A stretch of DNA of 64,000 nt from Hypomesus transpacificus (Eukaryota > Chordata > Actinopteri > Osmeriformes > Osmeridae), in NCBI RefSeq assembly GCF_021917145.1, contig NC_061068.1, positions 6,403,344 to 6,467,343 on the forward strand, written 5' to 3'. Numbering within the stretch: the stretch's first letter is position 1; each line of letters opens with the position of its first letter. The notes below the pieces were generated by a model that did no database searches, had not been told where the DNA came from, and saw only the letters and a list, made by a program, of their open reading frames with translations. Made by a program: the position numbers and the translations under genes. Below are positions 46,749 to 58,843 of the stretch, piece by piece.

Positions 46749-48603
46749 ATGGCTACGGACACAGAAAGCAAAGATTCAAGAAGTGATACAATTGCAACTA
46801 ATATTGAAAATAGTATGATTGTTTCTGATGATGACAAAGTAACGCAAGATCTCAGAAGTGTGTTGGTCACTAGCGTTTTAAATTTGGAAAAGCTTGACAC
46901 AGACCTTTACAGGTGCGTAAAATAGCTAGCCACCTGTCAAGACTTTAGTAATAATACAGTAATAGCAAAGAGTAAAGAAGAAGTCTTCTTATTTCACTAA
47001 TACTAGGTCGCTAGAGCCAGAGCTATTTCTCTCTATGGCTCTGGCTAGAGCTAGCTTATTGACGTAGGTAGCTAGTATAGCTGCCCAAAACCCCTACATG
47101 CATTTCACTAGTCTTTGTTCAGTTTACAACCTGGATACGATGTGGAAATATACTGTGCGCATTTTTTGTTGTTAAATTCACTAACTAGCTAACACTAGAG
47201 ACACAATTAAGATAGCTCAGTAGATGTAATTCAAGGCACAACACTACTACACATCTTTACAGGAACAGGGTAGTTTAAGAAATCCATTCTGATACACTAA
47301 GTGTATCATATAAAAATGTAATTAAGTCTAACAATAACAATATATATGTGGGAATTATCTGCAGAGGAAAGCACCATTGGGTACCCCGCTCCCAGCGTCT
47401 ATTTGGGGGACAGATTATTGGTCAAGCCCTTGTGGCTGCTGCTGAATCTGTCAGTGAAAATGTTTTTGCACATTCCCTTCACTGCTACTTTGTACGAGCA
47501 GGTGAGGTTTCACCCTTGATTACAGCTAATTTGAGCTCCCAACAATCATAAAGTAATGAGTAATACTGATCTGTAATTGTTTTGTGATTTTGTAGGAGAC
47601 CCTAAGATTCCGGTGTTGTACCAGGTAGATCGTACACGAGATGGTCGAAGTTTCTCTGTGCGATCTGTGAGGGCAATCCAGCATGGGCAACCTATTTTGA
47701 TCTGCCAGGCCTCCTTTCACATGCAACAGCCTAGTCCCGTAGAACACCAGTTTACCATGCCCACCGTTCCCCAGCCTGAAGAGTTGCTCACAATGGAGGA
47801 ACTCATTCAGCATTACCTCAGGTAATGTATCATACTATTCACAAAGCCAGAGCTTTCTTAATTTTTTTCATGAATTGACAAAAAACAAAAGAGCTGCATG
47901 GTACTTTACAGTAATCCAGACCTGGCTGAGAATGCAAAACAAGGACTCAACAAACTATTGGCTGATGAGGTCCCAATTGAAATAAAACCTGTCAACCCAC
48001 CAGACTTGTACCGACGTTTAGCCATGGAACCAAAGAAGCTGTTCTGGGTGCGGGCACGAGGACATATTGGTAAAATGGAGTTGGTATTTGTGTGCGCTGT
48101 GCATGCTGAATTTAATGTGAGATGCTGTCACCAAGCATCATGCAAGGGAAACTGTGAAGGAGGTTGAATGAACACTGGACTCATATTGCTCTTATTTTTC
48201 TCTAGGTAAAGGCGACATGAAGCTGCACTGCTGTGTTGCTGCATATGTTTCAGACTACTCTTTTCTGGGCACTGCACTGATGCCTTACCCACAACACAAG
48301 GCCCAGTTCTCTGCCTCTCTGGACCATGCCATGTGGTTCCATAGCACTTTCCGGGCAGATGAGTGGATGTTGTATGAGTGTGAGAGTCCATGGGCAGGTG
48401 GGCTTACAGTATGTTTACGTAAAAAACTGTCCATTGCTAAACTTTTCTTTCACAGATTGTCCTATAATAGAATGTTTTATCCTACAGGGGGCAGCAGAGG
48501 ACTAGTTCAAGGACGTCTGTGGAGGAGAGATGGGGTGTTGGCTGCCTCCTGTGCACAGGAAGGGGTTCTACGAGTAAAATCAGCTCCACAGAGTCAACTC
48601 TGA
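46749..48603 (+). CDS. acot8: ACOT8, peroxisomal acyl-CoA thioesterase 8
   Basis: Six exons: 46749-46912, 47365-47501, 47596-47821, 47912-48069, 48206-48397 and 48488-48603. The phases close to give 330 aa (human 319). It is a TesB-type double hot-dog thioesterase. Family stretches are RLFGGQIIGQALVAAA, HSLHCYFVRAGDPKIPVLYQV, FSVRSVRAIQHG, SLDHAMWFH and CAQEGVLRVK. By comparison with E. coli TesB (D204/T228/Q278) the catalytic residues are D245 (VSDY), S266 (ASLDH) and Q316 (CAQEG). It hydrolyses acyl-CoAs, including bile-acid intermediates, to free acids and CoA in peroxisomes. The C-terminus is SQL rather than the SKL of the human protein. The N-terminal 40 residues are acidic and unlike the mammalian ones. 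Poly(A) signal at 48921-48926. Confidence 0.95.
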
Positions 48604-48920
48604 GTTTTTAAGACAAGAACATTTTAATTGTAGATAAAATTTATGCATTTCAGCTTGATGAAGTGATGTAATTTATAATAATGTAATAATTTATAGTTTT
48701 TGGGACTTATTTTGACTGTGCTCCCAGTCACATCAGTGGTACCTGATGTATCATTCATGAGATTTTGTAATTGGGTATATTGTAAGAGCTCTTCAATGCA
48801 AAATCCAGTAATCTTCAGACAAACGCTGGTCCTTATTTTATTTTTGCTGTCATTATTGAGTCTATTCTGTAATGTAATTCTATTAAGTGTCTGAATTCTA
48901 ATCCAGGAAGATTATCAGTA

Positions 48921-48926
48921 AATAAA
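48921..48926 (+). terminator. Polyadenylation signal for ACOT8
   Basis: AATAAA about 320 bases after the ACOT8 stop codon, the first canonical signal downstream. Confidence 0.65.
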
Positions 48927-49227
48927 GAATTTATATTGAGGTTCTTTATAATCTGCAGTAGATGACAAAATCCTTAGCAGTTAGGGCAGCACCGTGATTA
49001 CAATTAAACATGCTGCCTGATACATTTTTCACAAACGCCGTGATTTGAGAGGTGTTTCAGGTTCTTTATACAGAACTTTCTTCATCCATTATTTGCACTT
49101 GACTATTTGTGTAAAATACATTGGACTAATAATTGTGGTCGATGTGTCCTTAATTGTACGTATTTTAAGGGCTTCAAATGTGTAGGCTAAACAAGGGCGT
49201 AGAGTCTGTATTCGGACCGTTTCTACC

Positions 49228-49241
49228 GTTGCTATGGGAGA
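49228..49241 (+). promoter_or_regulatory. X-box-like RFX site in the IFT52 promoter
   Basis: GTTGCTATGGGAGA fits one perfect and one partial half of the RFX X-box (GTNRCC-type inverted halves). It lies about 60 bases upstream of a likely non-coding first exon that ends CTTCAGAG|GTAATG at 49302; the next exon starts at 49612. RFX factors drive many ciliary and IFT genes in animals, which fits the neighbour. One half-site is imperfect. Confidence 0.5.
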
Positions 49242-49641
49242 GAAATGTATACCCACAATGCACCCCAATGAGCTGGTGAACAGAAGCTAAGAATCTTCAG
49301 AGGTAATGTAGTTTAGCTAGCTAGTGCATTTTAAGCTAAGCTAATGTATAACAATATCTGATAGTGTAAGAAATTCTCTATTTTGACGCAAGACAACTGA
49401 GCTATATATTGTCCATGTTGCATCAAGTAGCATTAATTGTATAGGCCACATGTTCGCTGGCTAGCTATACTTTTTAGTTAGCCTAGCTACACTAGTTTAC
49501 TTAGCGTTATACTGTAACGCTACATCAGTAGTAGCTACAGATATCCACGTAAAGTTAATTTACAACATAGGATTGTGCTGCTGTACAGTTATAGCCTTGT
49601 CTGTTTTCCAGGTTAAATGTGCTAAAACAAATAAAGCGTAA

Positions 49642-52394
49642 ATGGACAGTGAGCAGCGCAACAGTGTTGTTTTCAATGCATCCAAGAGAGAGTTGTTCAC
49701 CATCAACAATGGATACAAGTCAGTGCAGAAGCGTCTGAGGGCACAGTGGAAGATTCATAGGTAGGCACCACCATGTCCCTATTATATTGTTACTCTGGTG
49801 TGCTGCAGTTAAATTCGTTAAGCATTTCCCTTTTATCATGTTAAGTATAAAGGAGGAGTTGTCTTTGGAGAAATTAAATGGTGTGAAGTTGTGGATCACG
49901 GCAGGACCAAGGGAAAAGTTCACAGCTACCGAGGTAGGCTACCTGTTCAACTTAAATCATCAGTACAGTTATGTTTTCTCGCATGAGACACTGTATATCG
50001 ATATCATTTCAGTTGGAGGTTCTTAAGCAATTCTTGGATGGAGGAGGAGATGTTCTTGTGATGCTTGGTGAAGGGGGGGAGATGAAGTATGACACTAATA
50101 TTAACTTCCTGCTCGAAGAATTCGGGATACTCGTCAACAATGGTACGTATAGTATGCTGTATGCTGTTAGTTAAACTGTTATTTATCCTAATACTCACTT
50201 CTTAACTGTTTTTATTGAGGGTTGTTACAGCTGTACAATTTAATATTTCCTTTATTAATAATGCAGATGCTGTGGTAAGAAATGTATATTACAAGTATTT
50301 CCACCCAAAAGAAGCACTTGTGTCCAATGGTGTGCTTAACAGGTTAGTTACAACTAGCTATTGTTAATCTAGATGAAATACTAGGGTGTGTTACCAGTCA
50401 CTTACAAAATATGGATTGATGTTTTCAGCCTCTGTAACTCTGTTTTCTTTAGAGAGATCAGCCGGGCTGCAGGCAAAGTGGTAACTGGAATCATTGATGA
50501 TGAAAGTGCTGGTAACAATGCACAGTAAGTTCCCCTCTTATATATGATCATGCTCAAGTTTCTGTTCTGTTTGGGTTCAACTAATTCTATCCATTACACC
50601 CTTATAATAGTACTTGTGTCCTTGTACAGGGCTCTGACTTTTGTGTACCCATACGGCGCCACCCTGGCTGTGATGAAGCCTGCCGTGGCTGTTCTATCCA
50701 CAGGCTCTGTGTGCTTTCCTCTCAACAGGCCTGTCCTGGCCTTCCATCAGGTCAAAGTGAGGACACAATCCAATTTGTCTTTCACTTCTGAACAGATTGA
50801 CTATATATTATTGTACATTAAAATTACAAATGTTTCTTTCATTATGTAGGAGGCGGGCAAGTTGGCAGTGCTGGGGTCCTGCCACATGTTCAGTGACCAG
50901 TACCTGGACAAGGAGGAGAACAGTAAAATAATGGTTAGTGCTGGTTAAGAAACATAGGAGTGCACACTTATAGATATAAAACTGGGATCCTTTTGAGGCT
51001 GATAAAGCCTGAAATGTATCTGCTTTGCTCTATGCAAGTCTTTAGTATTATCTTTAATTCACAATGCTTTTTGCATCATGCAGGATGTGGTGTTCCAGTG
51101 GCTCATGACTGACAACATTCAACTGAACCAGATAGATGCAGAGGACCCTGAGGTACGCACGCACACATTTGGAACAGCAGTTTTACTATTTCCATTTCAA
51201 TTAAACAGACCCTACTGTGGTTTGTCTAGATTACAGATTACACCATGCTACCAGACACTGGCTGCCTGTCAGAGAGACTCAGAGTGTGCTTGCAAGAGGG
51301 AGATGAAAACCCCAGAGACTTCACCTCCCTCTTCGATATGTCACTGCTCCAGTTATCCACAAACACTTTGCCCCAAGTAATAGGGTGAGAGACATTCACA
51401 TACCACTTTGTGAATAAACCCAGTTTCATGCCATGTTTTCGAAACCAAACTACTAGTTGCTGACATGTTTTTGTGTGCTTTTCATCCCTGCAGTGCTTAT
51501 AAGCAGCTCAATGTGAAACACGAGCCACTCCAGTTAATTCAGCCTCAGTTTGAGACTCCTCTTCCCCAGCTGCAGCCTGCTGTAAGTTCTATCTCTGCCT
51601 TATAAGCTTAATTCCTAAATGAAAAAAGCCTGGGAAATGTAAAAACGGTGTAAGGATAAGTGGTGTCATAAACAGCATGCATGTCTTTTTCAAATGCTGT
51701 CCAAACTGTCATTCTTTTGCGAGATAGTCTGTTTACTGCCTAATTTGTTTGTGCAAGTATTCATCTGTCTACTGCCTAATTTGTTTGTGCAAGTATTCAT
51801 CTGTCTACACTTAAGTGATTTAGATGTTCTTCAAACACTTGTAAGACTTGTTGATCTATTGTTGATCTTTGTGTGCACATATTGGTTTCATTGAGCAGGT
51901 TTTCCCACCAGCATTCAGAGACCTTCCACCTCCAATGCTTGACTTGTTTGACCTTGACGAAACATTCTCCTCTGAGAAAGTGCGTTTGGCACAGCTCTCA
52001 AATAAATGTAAGTGTTTGACCATCTTCCATCACATCCCATTTCTCTAACGTGTTGTATTTGTCTCAACACTTGGTGACAAACTAGCTGTTAATAGATGAT
52101 GTGTAATGTTCCCTTAGGCACAGATGATGACCTAGAGTTCTATGTGCGAAAATGTGGAGACATCCTGGGTGTGACTGCAAAGTTGGACAAAGAGCAGAGA
52201 GATGCCAAACATATTTTGGAGCACATCTTTTTCCAGGTTGTGGAGTTCAAGAAACTCAATCAGGCAAGTTAAACCAAACAACAAAACAAAACGTATGGTT
52301 GGTTTTACCAAGTTTAATTGTTTTAAAAATGGTTGTCCTTTCTTTACAGGAACATGATATTGACACAACAGAAACAAGATTCTCCCCATTTTGA
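49642..52394 (+). CDS. ift52: IFT52, intraflagellar transport protein 52
   Basis: Thirteen coding exons: 49642-49760, 49846-49933, 50013-50142, 50267-50342, 50453-50524, 50630-50756, 50850-50933, 51084-51152, 51230-51384, 51494-51581, 51899-52007, 52118-52263 and 52350-52394. The phases close to give 435 aa (human 437). The N-terminal GIFT domain includes LNGVKLWITAGPREKFTA, GGDVLVMLGEGGE, NINFLLEEFGI and AVLSTGSVCFPLNRP. The C-terminal part has HEPLQLIQPQFETPLP, LDLFDLDETFSSEK and YVRKCGDILGVTAKL. It is a core IFT-B1 subunit that binds IFT88, IFT70 and IFT46 and is needed for building cilia. The last intron starts with GC (CAG|GCAAGT) instead of GT. The end of exon 6 could be CAG|GTCAAA or, as chosen, AAA|GTGAGG. 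Poly(A) signal at 52561-52566. Confidence 0.96.
51729..51800 (+). repeat. 36-bp tandem duplication in IFT52 intron 10
   Basis: Two nearly identical 36-bp copies (51729-51764 and 51765-51800, one mismatch: CTGTTTACTG versus CTGTCTACTG). The near identity suggests a recent slippage event. Confidence 0.9.
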
Positions 52395-52560
52395 TTGACC
52401 ACTTCAAGTCAGTGTTTTGTACAATGTATTTATTTCTAGATTTGTATTTACATCATTCCATTGAACTCGTTATATGAGAGTTGTGTTTGCATTCAACTTG
52501 TGTTTAACACTTTACCATGTTTGTAAAGTATGTTGTCATTACAGAAATGTACTAATTTGT

Positions 52561-52628
52561 AATAAAAGTGATTATATTCTGAAAATATTCCAGACACATT
52601 CTTTTCACAGTAAAAAAAAAACTTTATT
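52561..52628. terminator. Convergent polyadenylation signals of IFT52 and the minus-strand gene
   Basis: AATAAA on the plus strand (52561-52566) ends IFT52. AATAAA on the minus strand (52628-52623) would end the unrecognised gene to the right. The expected cleavage sites are only a few tens of bases apart, so the two transcripts end tail-to-tail. Confidence 0.65.
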
Positions 52629-52812
52629 TGTCAAGTTATTTAAATGTTCATAAAATACAGTTCAGAGTGATGGTCTTCTGGCTTGTCTCATGTCTGCAAA
52701 AGTGAAATAAAAACTATTTTGAAAGCCAATGCCAAAGCCCCAAAAGGGAGATATAAAAAGGGTATTAGAGACAAAACTCAATTTGAGAACCATACCTTAG
52801 TTATTCCTGCAG

Positions 52813-53569
52813 TCACATGTCCGTTTTGTCTTTATTATCCACACAAGCAGGGCTGGAGGTTTGTTTCTGCCAGCCTTCCTCAGCTACTGGTGCAGACCCA
52901 CAAGATGTCTGTCTGGAACCCACAGAGTCCTCGCTCCATGACTTCTGATACTCATCTGTGCCATTAATGTGCTGTGATGTGCCAGACCATATCAGGGAGG
53001 GAAGTTCAGTGAGAGAGGTGGAAGCAGAGCCAGACATATACTTGGGACTCCAGGTGGATTCCAGTGTGCTAGACCCCAAGGTGAGTTGAGGGTTGTTGAT
53101 GTCTGTTTTGATAAAAGAAAACTCCCAGGATACATGTGCAGCTGTGGAGCCAACACACAATTTGTCAGGTGAACTTGTTTTTTGGAGGAACATACAGGGA
53201 GTAGAGGACTGTGCAGGTATCGTTATCGGGGTTCGGGTTTCCTCCATCGACATTGTGTTCATGTTGGGTGCCTGAGAGGGTGACATAGTATTGAATAGAT
53301 CACGGATGGTAGATAATGAGGGTTTGGTCTTAGAGTATTCACACACGATTTCATGGGAAGGTATGGATATTGAACCCTCCAGTGATAGATCATACACAGA
53401 TGAACTTTGATTAACACAGAAACCTCGGTCAAGTTCTGATGGCGATGCCAACTGAAAGATGGATACATCTGTAAAGTAAAAAAATTAACATCAAAACCCC
53501 ATCATCGTGTAGTTTCTACAGAGGGAATTCATTTTAGTTTCTTACCAGCACTGACTAAATCCCTGTCCA
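52813..53569 (-). CDS. Unrecognised protein between IFT52 and MYBL2
   Basis: Two coding exons on the minus strand. The first, 53569-53545, is a 25-base start (MDRDLVSA) ending G|GTAAGA. The second runs from an acceptor TTTACTTTACAG at about 53471 to the TGA at 52813. Joined they give about 226 aa: MDRDLVSADVSIFQLASPSE and onward. The protein is rich in Ser/Thr, has no predicted membrane segment, signal peptide or known fold, and contains aromatic/acidic short motifs (SSVYDLSLEGS, HVSWEFSFIK, SLIWSGTSQHI). A minus-strand GTATGG donor (about 52795) and a TTTTGCAG acceptor (about 52690) suggest an intron in the 3' UTR or an alternative end. It shares a promoter region with MYBL2, which hints at cell-cycle or germline expression. 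I do not recognise a family. Confidence 0.6.
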
Positions 53570-54062
53570 TATTTTCTGTGATTAGTTATTTCAATTGACA
53601 CAGCTTGTTTATGGAGCTTGCTAATGATCTCACCTGTCACTAGGCGGAGATGCCAATTAAATTACTCCTGATGTGAAGCATGGTTGAGGAGGAGCAACAT
53701 ATTTTCAGAATGGAATTTAGCCAGGCTACCACTGCTTACGCATTCTTACGTCATCACGGGACTCACTGCGAGACTGTGAGAAGAGAAGCGCGCGAGATAG
53801 AAACTTGAGCGGGGACTTGTCTTAACAACAACGCAAGCTCCAGTTCAGATAGACAGAAGCTGGTTTGTAGCATCTTAAGCGCATGCATGGAAGATTTTAT
53901 ACAACCAGTCATATAACAAACGTACTATTGGCGGTTGTGTTGTATTGAAGTTACATGCCAGGGGAAATATTTGTCAGATTGATTTAGTATTCAACTAGCT
54001 AGATTGCAAACGGTATCATCATCGACTCCCAGGTAAAACTGCATCACAGACCAGGGAGGGAA
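53570..54062. promoter_or_regulatory. Divergent promoter of the unrecognised gene and MYBL2
   Basis: The start codons are under 500 bases apart, head-to-head. A CRE-like TTACGTCA lies at 53746-53753. A CpG-rich patch with GCGCGCGA (about 53789) and GAGCGGGGAC (about 53810) contains E2F-like cores, in keeping with cell-cycle control of B-Myb in other vertebrates. The site assignments are by eye. Confidence 0.45.
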
Positions 54063-57000
54063 ATGTCTTGGTGGTCGCGCGGGTAAGTTGATAATCATGC
54101 TTTACGCTCTTTATTCATCATCTGCTAACTTGATTGTATTTATACAGTGGTTGATGTCTAGATATGATGTTTAGTCTCTGCTGGCAGCAGTCATTTAACT
54201 CGAGTATTGGCTGGTTAGCTTGCTGGCTACAAGTCTCAAGACTGCCGCCTTTTTAGCAAAGCTGTTGACTTGTAAAACTCAACTAGATGGCTTCTAATGT
54301 TGAATTTAATATTATTTTAAATACATAGCAAGCTTAGTTCCATGTGCATATTGTCTGCAAAGCTAGCAAAATAATATAACCATTTAATAATAAGCCCACT
54401 TTGCATGGTCAGCCGGTTGAATAGCTCTAAATTGGCTAACACTAGTTCAACTTGAATGTACTGACAAGCCCTACTCGTCCAAAACCAGTTTTTCGTGCAG
54501 TGTAGGGCTAGGCAATCTAATTATGTGTTATAATTGTACATTGCTGTATCATACACACAGCTACAACATTTAGTTGCCTAAAATGCAAATACAACTTAAG
54601 CCTAGTACTTTCCAAGTTTTTTTCTTGTGATTGTTAAGAAGTCATGTATTTATTTAGCAGCCTCTTTATCTAAAGTTACATATGCAGGGGGAATCGAATC
54701 TGCATCTTGTTCTGCTCTCGTGCTCTCCACTAAACCTGTTCATCTTCTCTGAACAGAGATGATGGGGAGGAAGCTATGTGTCAGGATACAGACTCTGATG
54801 TGGCAGAACAGAGAGACTATGGGAAAGTGAAGGTGAAATGGACACAGGAGGAGGTGAGTTTCAATAACATTTGCAATAGTTATTAGATGTCCGCTTATCC
54901 ACTAGCCAAACATTAAAATGTCTCTTGTGTTGTGCTCAGGATGATAATCTGAAAGCTTTAGTTCAAAACCGGGGTCCAAATGACTGGAAATATATAGCCA
55001 GCTTTTTACCGGTGAGTTCCTTTAGTCCTTTTCTGCAATATCTTTTCATTATTAAATTGCAACTGTGTTTCGTTAAAAAGCACATGTACTCCTTCTCAGA
55101 ATCGCACAGAACATCAGTGTCAACTCCGCTGGTTCAAAGTTCTGGATCCAGATCTGGTCAAAGGGCCTTGGACCAAAGAAGAGGATGACAAGGTGCTTTC
55201 CATTTGACCCATCATTTGTGCTAGCATCTATCTAGTCCGTTTACCCAGTTATCCAGATGCATTGATGAACCTTCTGAATACTTCCACACAGGTCATCGAA
55301 CTAGTGAACATGTACGGGAACAAGCAGTGGGCTATAGTGGCCAAACATCTTAAGGGAAGGCTAGGGAAACAGTGCAGAGAGCGCTGGCACAACCACCTCA
55401 ACCCTGACGTGAAGAAGTCCTCTTGGACAGCCGAGGAAGACCTCATCATCTACAAGGCCCACTGCACACTGGGGAACCGCTGGGCTGAGATAGCTAAGCT
55501 GCTTCCAGGAAGGTAGATGCTTTTACTGGTGGTGCATTGAGTATCACTCAAAATCTGTAATCTTCTTTTTTGTTGTTGGTGTGATTAGAATGGGGCTTTG
55601 GGTTACAACATGTATATATTTGATGAATATACTCTGGTCCTATTGTTCCAATCCTAGACATATGACGTAGTCAGCTATAATGTGAAAACTGAACACATGC
55701 CTCTACAGAACCGATAATGCTGTGAAGAACCACTGGAACTCTACCATCAAGCGCAAAGTGGAGATGGGCTTCTATTCTGGGGTTGTGTGTCATCCTAAGG
55801 AACATGAAGAGTTCATTGCTTGTACCAGTAAAGACATACAGGTAAGTTTATATTGCATGCATGTTGTCCTCACCAAAGACCATCGACAATTGTTATCAAG
55901 TTTTTAATGCAAGCTATACACAGATGGAGCACAGCAGTGACGGGTGCATGATGGACAGGGACTTGGGTCAAGAAACTACACTGCAGGTGAGAAGGTAGTC
56001 AGTGTGGTCATAGTTGGAGTGTAATGTCTCCTGTGGCATTCATTGTTATGTGATGGGCATTTGGGTCCAACATTTCAGTAAGGGCCTTACGTTTGTTGAC
56101 CTGTACATTTCCAAATGGATTTTCATGTTTTTGTCACGTCCGACAGGAGACTTCTGACTCAGCTGCTGTAACAGATACGCCAAGAGAAGCAGGTTCCCTC
56201 AGGATTTTTTCTCCCCAGCAGTCAAAGGATGGAGGTGGCCCCAAAAGTGACCCCGATTCCACGGGAGAGATGAATACCACCTGGGTGGTGGATAGTTCAG
56301 GCTTCCTCTCTCCTACAGGCCCTGCCTTAAAGGAGGTTATGGATATGCTGGATGGGGTAAGAACACTGAATAAGATCATTCTTCAGCCTACAGGAAAGTA
56401 AATTGAATGTCATTTTAATTTGTATGTGGTACTTTCATACACGTGTTTGCAGACCCTCCATGATATTAAATGGTCGATGTTTTCTGCTTCTCGTCAGGAC
56501 CCGGATGTGTGGTGTAACCTGGCAGCCTTTGATCTCGCTGAGGAGAGTCAGAGCCCAGAGAGACACCAGTTCCGTTTGGAAGGTAGTGCACTTCAAGAGT
56601 TAAGTAAGGGAAATCGTGGAGAACTGATTCCTATCTCGCCTGGTGGTGTCACACCCCCCTCCATACTGACCCGCCGAAGTCGCCGCCGCATCGCCCTGTC
56701 TCCTGACTCCACTAACTCCATGACCCCCAAAAACACACCGGTCAAAATCCTTCCCTTCTCTCCCTCACAGGTAACAGTTATTAAAATACACTATAGAAGA
56801 CAGTGAATTTATTTTCTTCATTATCTAAAGACTGTGCATTTTTAGTTCTTCAACATGTGGACCAAGCAAGACACTTTTGACCTGGAGAATCCGTCACTCA
56901 CGTCCACGCCGGTATGCAGTCAGAAGGCCACGGTTACAACACCATTGCACCGTGACAAGACTCCACTTACCCAGAAAGAGAACTCTGTGTACGTGTTCCT

Positions 57001-58151
57001 CATTTGACCCATTAGTCCTCAAATTCCTCCATTTTTTTTATTGGGAACAAACTGTTTTGCTGTTATTTCTTCAATTTCTGTTATATAATGATATATTTTT
57101 TTGTACCAGGTTTGTCACACCAAACCATAAGTCTGATCTCTACACTACTCCTCGAACTCCAACACCATTCAAAAATGCCATGGAGAAGTATGGTCCCTTG
57201 CAACCATTGGTAGGTCCCTCTATACCATTGCCAGGATATCTGGAGGGTCACAACATTTGAATGTGATATGTACATCTTCCTTCTAATGGTGTTTTTCTTT
57301 CTAATCGTGTCTTTAGCCCCAGACTCCTAATTTAGAAGAGGATTTGAAGGAGGTCCTTCTCAGAGAGGCTGGTATTACACTGACTGTGGTGGGTGACACT
57401 CCCCCTGAGCAGAGACGGAAACAGGTGGTGAGTGACAACAGAAGCAAGTCCACATCGAAATCAGGAGCATTATTTCTTTGCTTCGGATTGCAATTCAGGA
57501 AAAGATCATGGGCAACACAAATAACTTAACTTTTAGGTAATTCAATGTGATTGCTGTAACGCAGTTTCTCATATTCAGCATCGACCTCCAATGAAGAAAG
57601 TGCGCAAATCCCTTGCCCTTGATGTCATTGGCTGCAATGAGACTCTCCCTGCCAGACACAAGTCCATACTGTTTGAGGCTAAACCCTGTGTTAAGGTACA
57701 TAACGCAAATTACATAAGTACTGTATGGTACTAGTACTAGTATTTGTTATGCATGTTGATTTTGTGTTTCTTTTTTGTTGTTGTTGTTGTTTTTCCAGGC
57801 AGAGTCCCTCTCTGACTCTCTAAACTCGTCATCGTTCTGCAGTAAGAGAGAGGAGAACGCGTTGGACCAGGGCTTCATTGTGGATCCCTCTGAGAGCATG
57901 CATCTCAGTCCAGCTCCACCAACCCCAGTAAGCGTCAAGAGCCAATAAAGTGCCTTCTGCATTCAGATAGACATTTAGTATGGGGGATTTCATTGTGATG
58001 CATTCTTTTTTTTCTCTCTCAGATGTCTCAGGCGTGGGAGGCTGTTGTATGTGGACGGACTAAAGACCAGATTATAATGACAGAGAAAGCAAGACGCTAC
58101 CTTAGCTCACTGAAGTCCCATGCACCTAACAGAGCCCTCATCTTATCCTGA
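54063..58151 (+). CDS. mybl2: MYBL2 (B-Myb), cell-cycle transcription factor
   Basis: Fifteen coding exons: 54063-54082, 54757-54853, 54940-55011, 55100-55192, 55292-55512, 55709-55841, 55924-55986, 56147-56356, 56498-56770, 56846-56988, 57110-57209, 57317-57424, 57579-57695, 57799-57927 and 58023-58151. The phases close to give 635 aa (human 700). Three Myb repeats: R1 about 30-80 (KWTQEEDDNLKALV), R2 about 81-132 (GPWTKEEDDKVIEL, GKQCRERWHNHL) and R3 about 133-183 (SSWTAEEDLIIYKAH, TDNAVKNHWNSTIKRK). C-terminal B-Myb blocks include RGELIPISPGGVTPPSIL, LPFSPSQ, PTPFKNAMEKYGPL and the last exon WEAVVCGRTKDQ...LILS, which corresponds to the MuvB (LIN9/LIN52)-binding end. It activates G2/M genes. 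The closing block and spacing favour B-Myb over A- or c-Myb. Confidence 0.96.
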
Positions 58152-58837
58152 GCCGATGGTCACTACTCTACACTACTGTAATGTTTCTGTTGTCTTAGAA
58201 TGTGTTATAATCTTCACTTTAAAAAAGTTTTAACATTTTGGATTTGTTAGAAAAAAGGTTCAAGAATGTACATAAATGTAGTACAATAGATGCTCAGCTG
58301 TGCTTCTGAATGTCTCAAAATGAGGTAACCTTTCGCTGATATTTAGATACCCTGATATTTAGAGCAAAGTGGTTATAGTCAAAATGCAAATGTAAGACTT
58401 TTCACTCTGTTAATATTTGGAAAGGAAATTGAGGGCCATAAGAATAAGTTAACTATTGCTTACGTAGTTGTGCAAGCCTATTGTCTAGCTTTTCTTATAA
58501 AATGTGTTATTCGTTAAAGCTTGAAAATATTCTAACAGTGTATGTAGTACCACATGATTTAAGTACCTGATAATGAATGGGACTGAAAAAATAGGGGTTT
58601 TCCAATTCTCATCCTTTTGTATCACAAAACCTATAGTGTACATATGTTTTATCACTCCTACAAATTACAGATTGAAGATACATTTTGAAATGCTCTATGT
58701 ATAGCAAGAACAGAATCAGTGACTGCTGGTCATATTTGTATAGTATGATGTATATAATAATTATGGAGGGTCTGTCTATCAAAACTTAAATATCTATTTA
58801 AGTTTTTTTTAAATTCATGATTGACAAAATGTACAAA

Positions 58838-58843
58838 AATAAA
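58838..58843 (+). terminator. Polyadenylation signal for MYBL2
   Basis: AATAAA about 690 bases after the MYBL2 stop codon, in A/T-rich sequence. It is a plausible 3' end. Confidence 0.5.
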
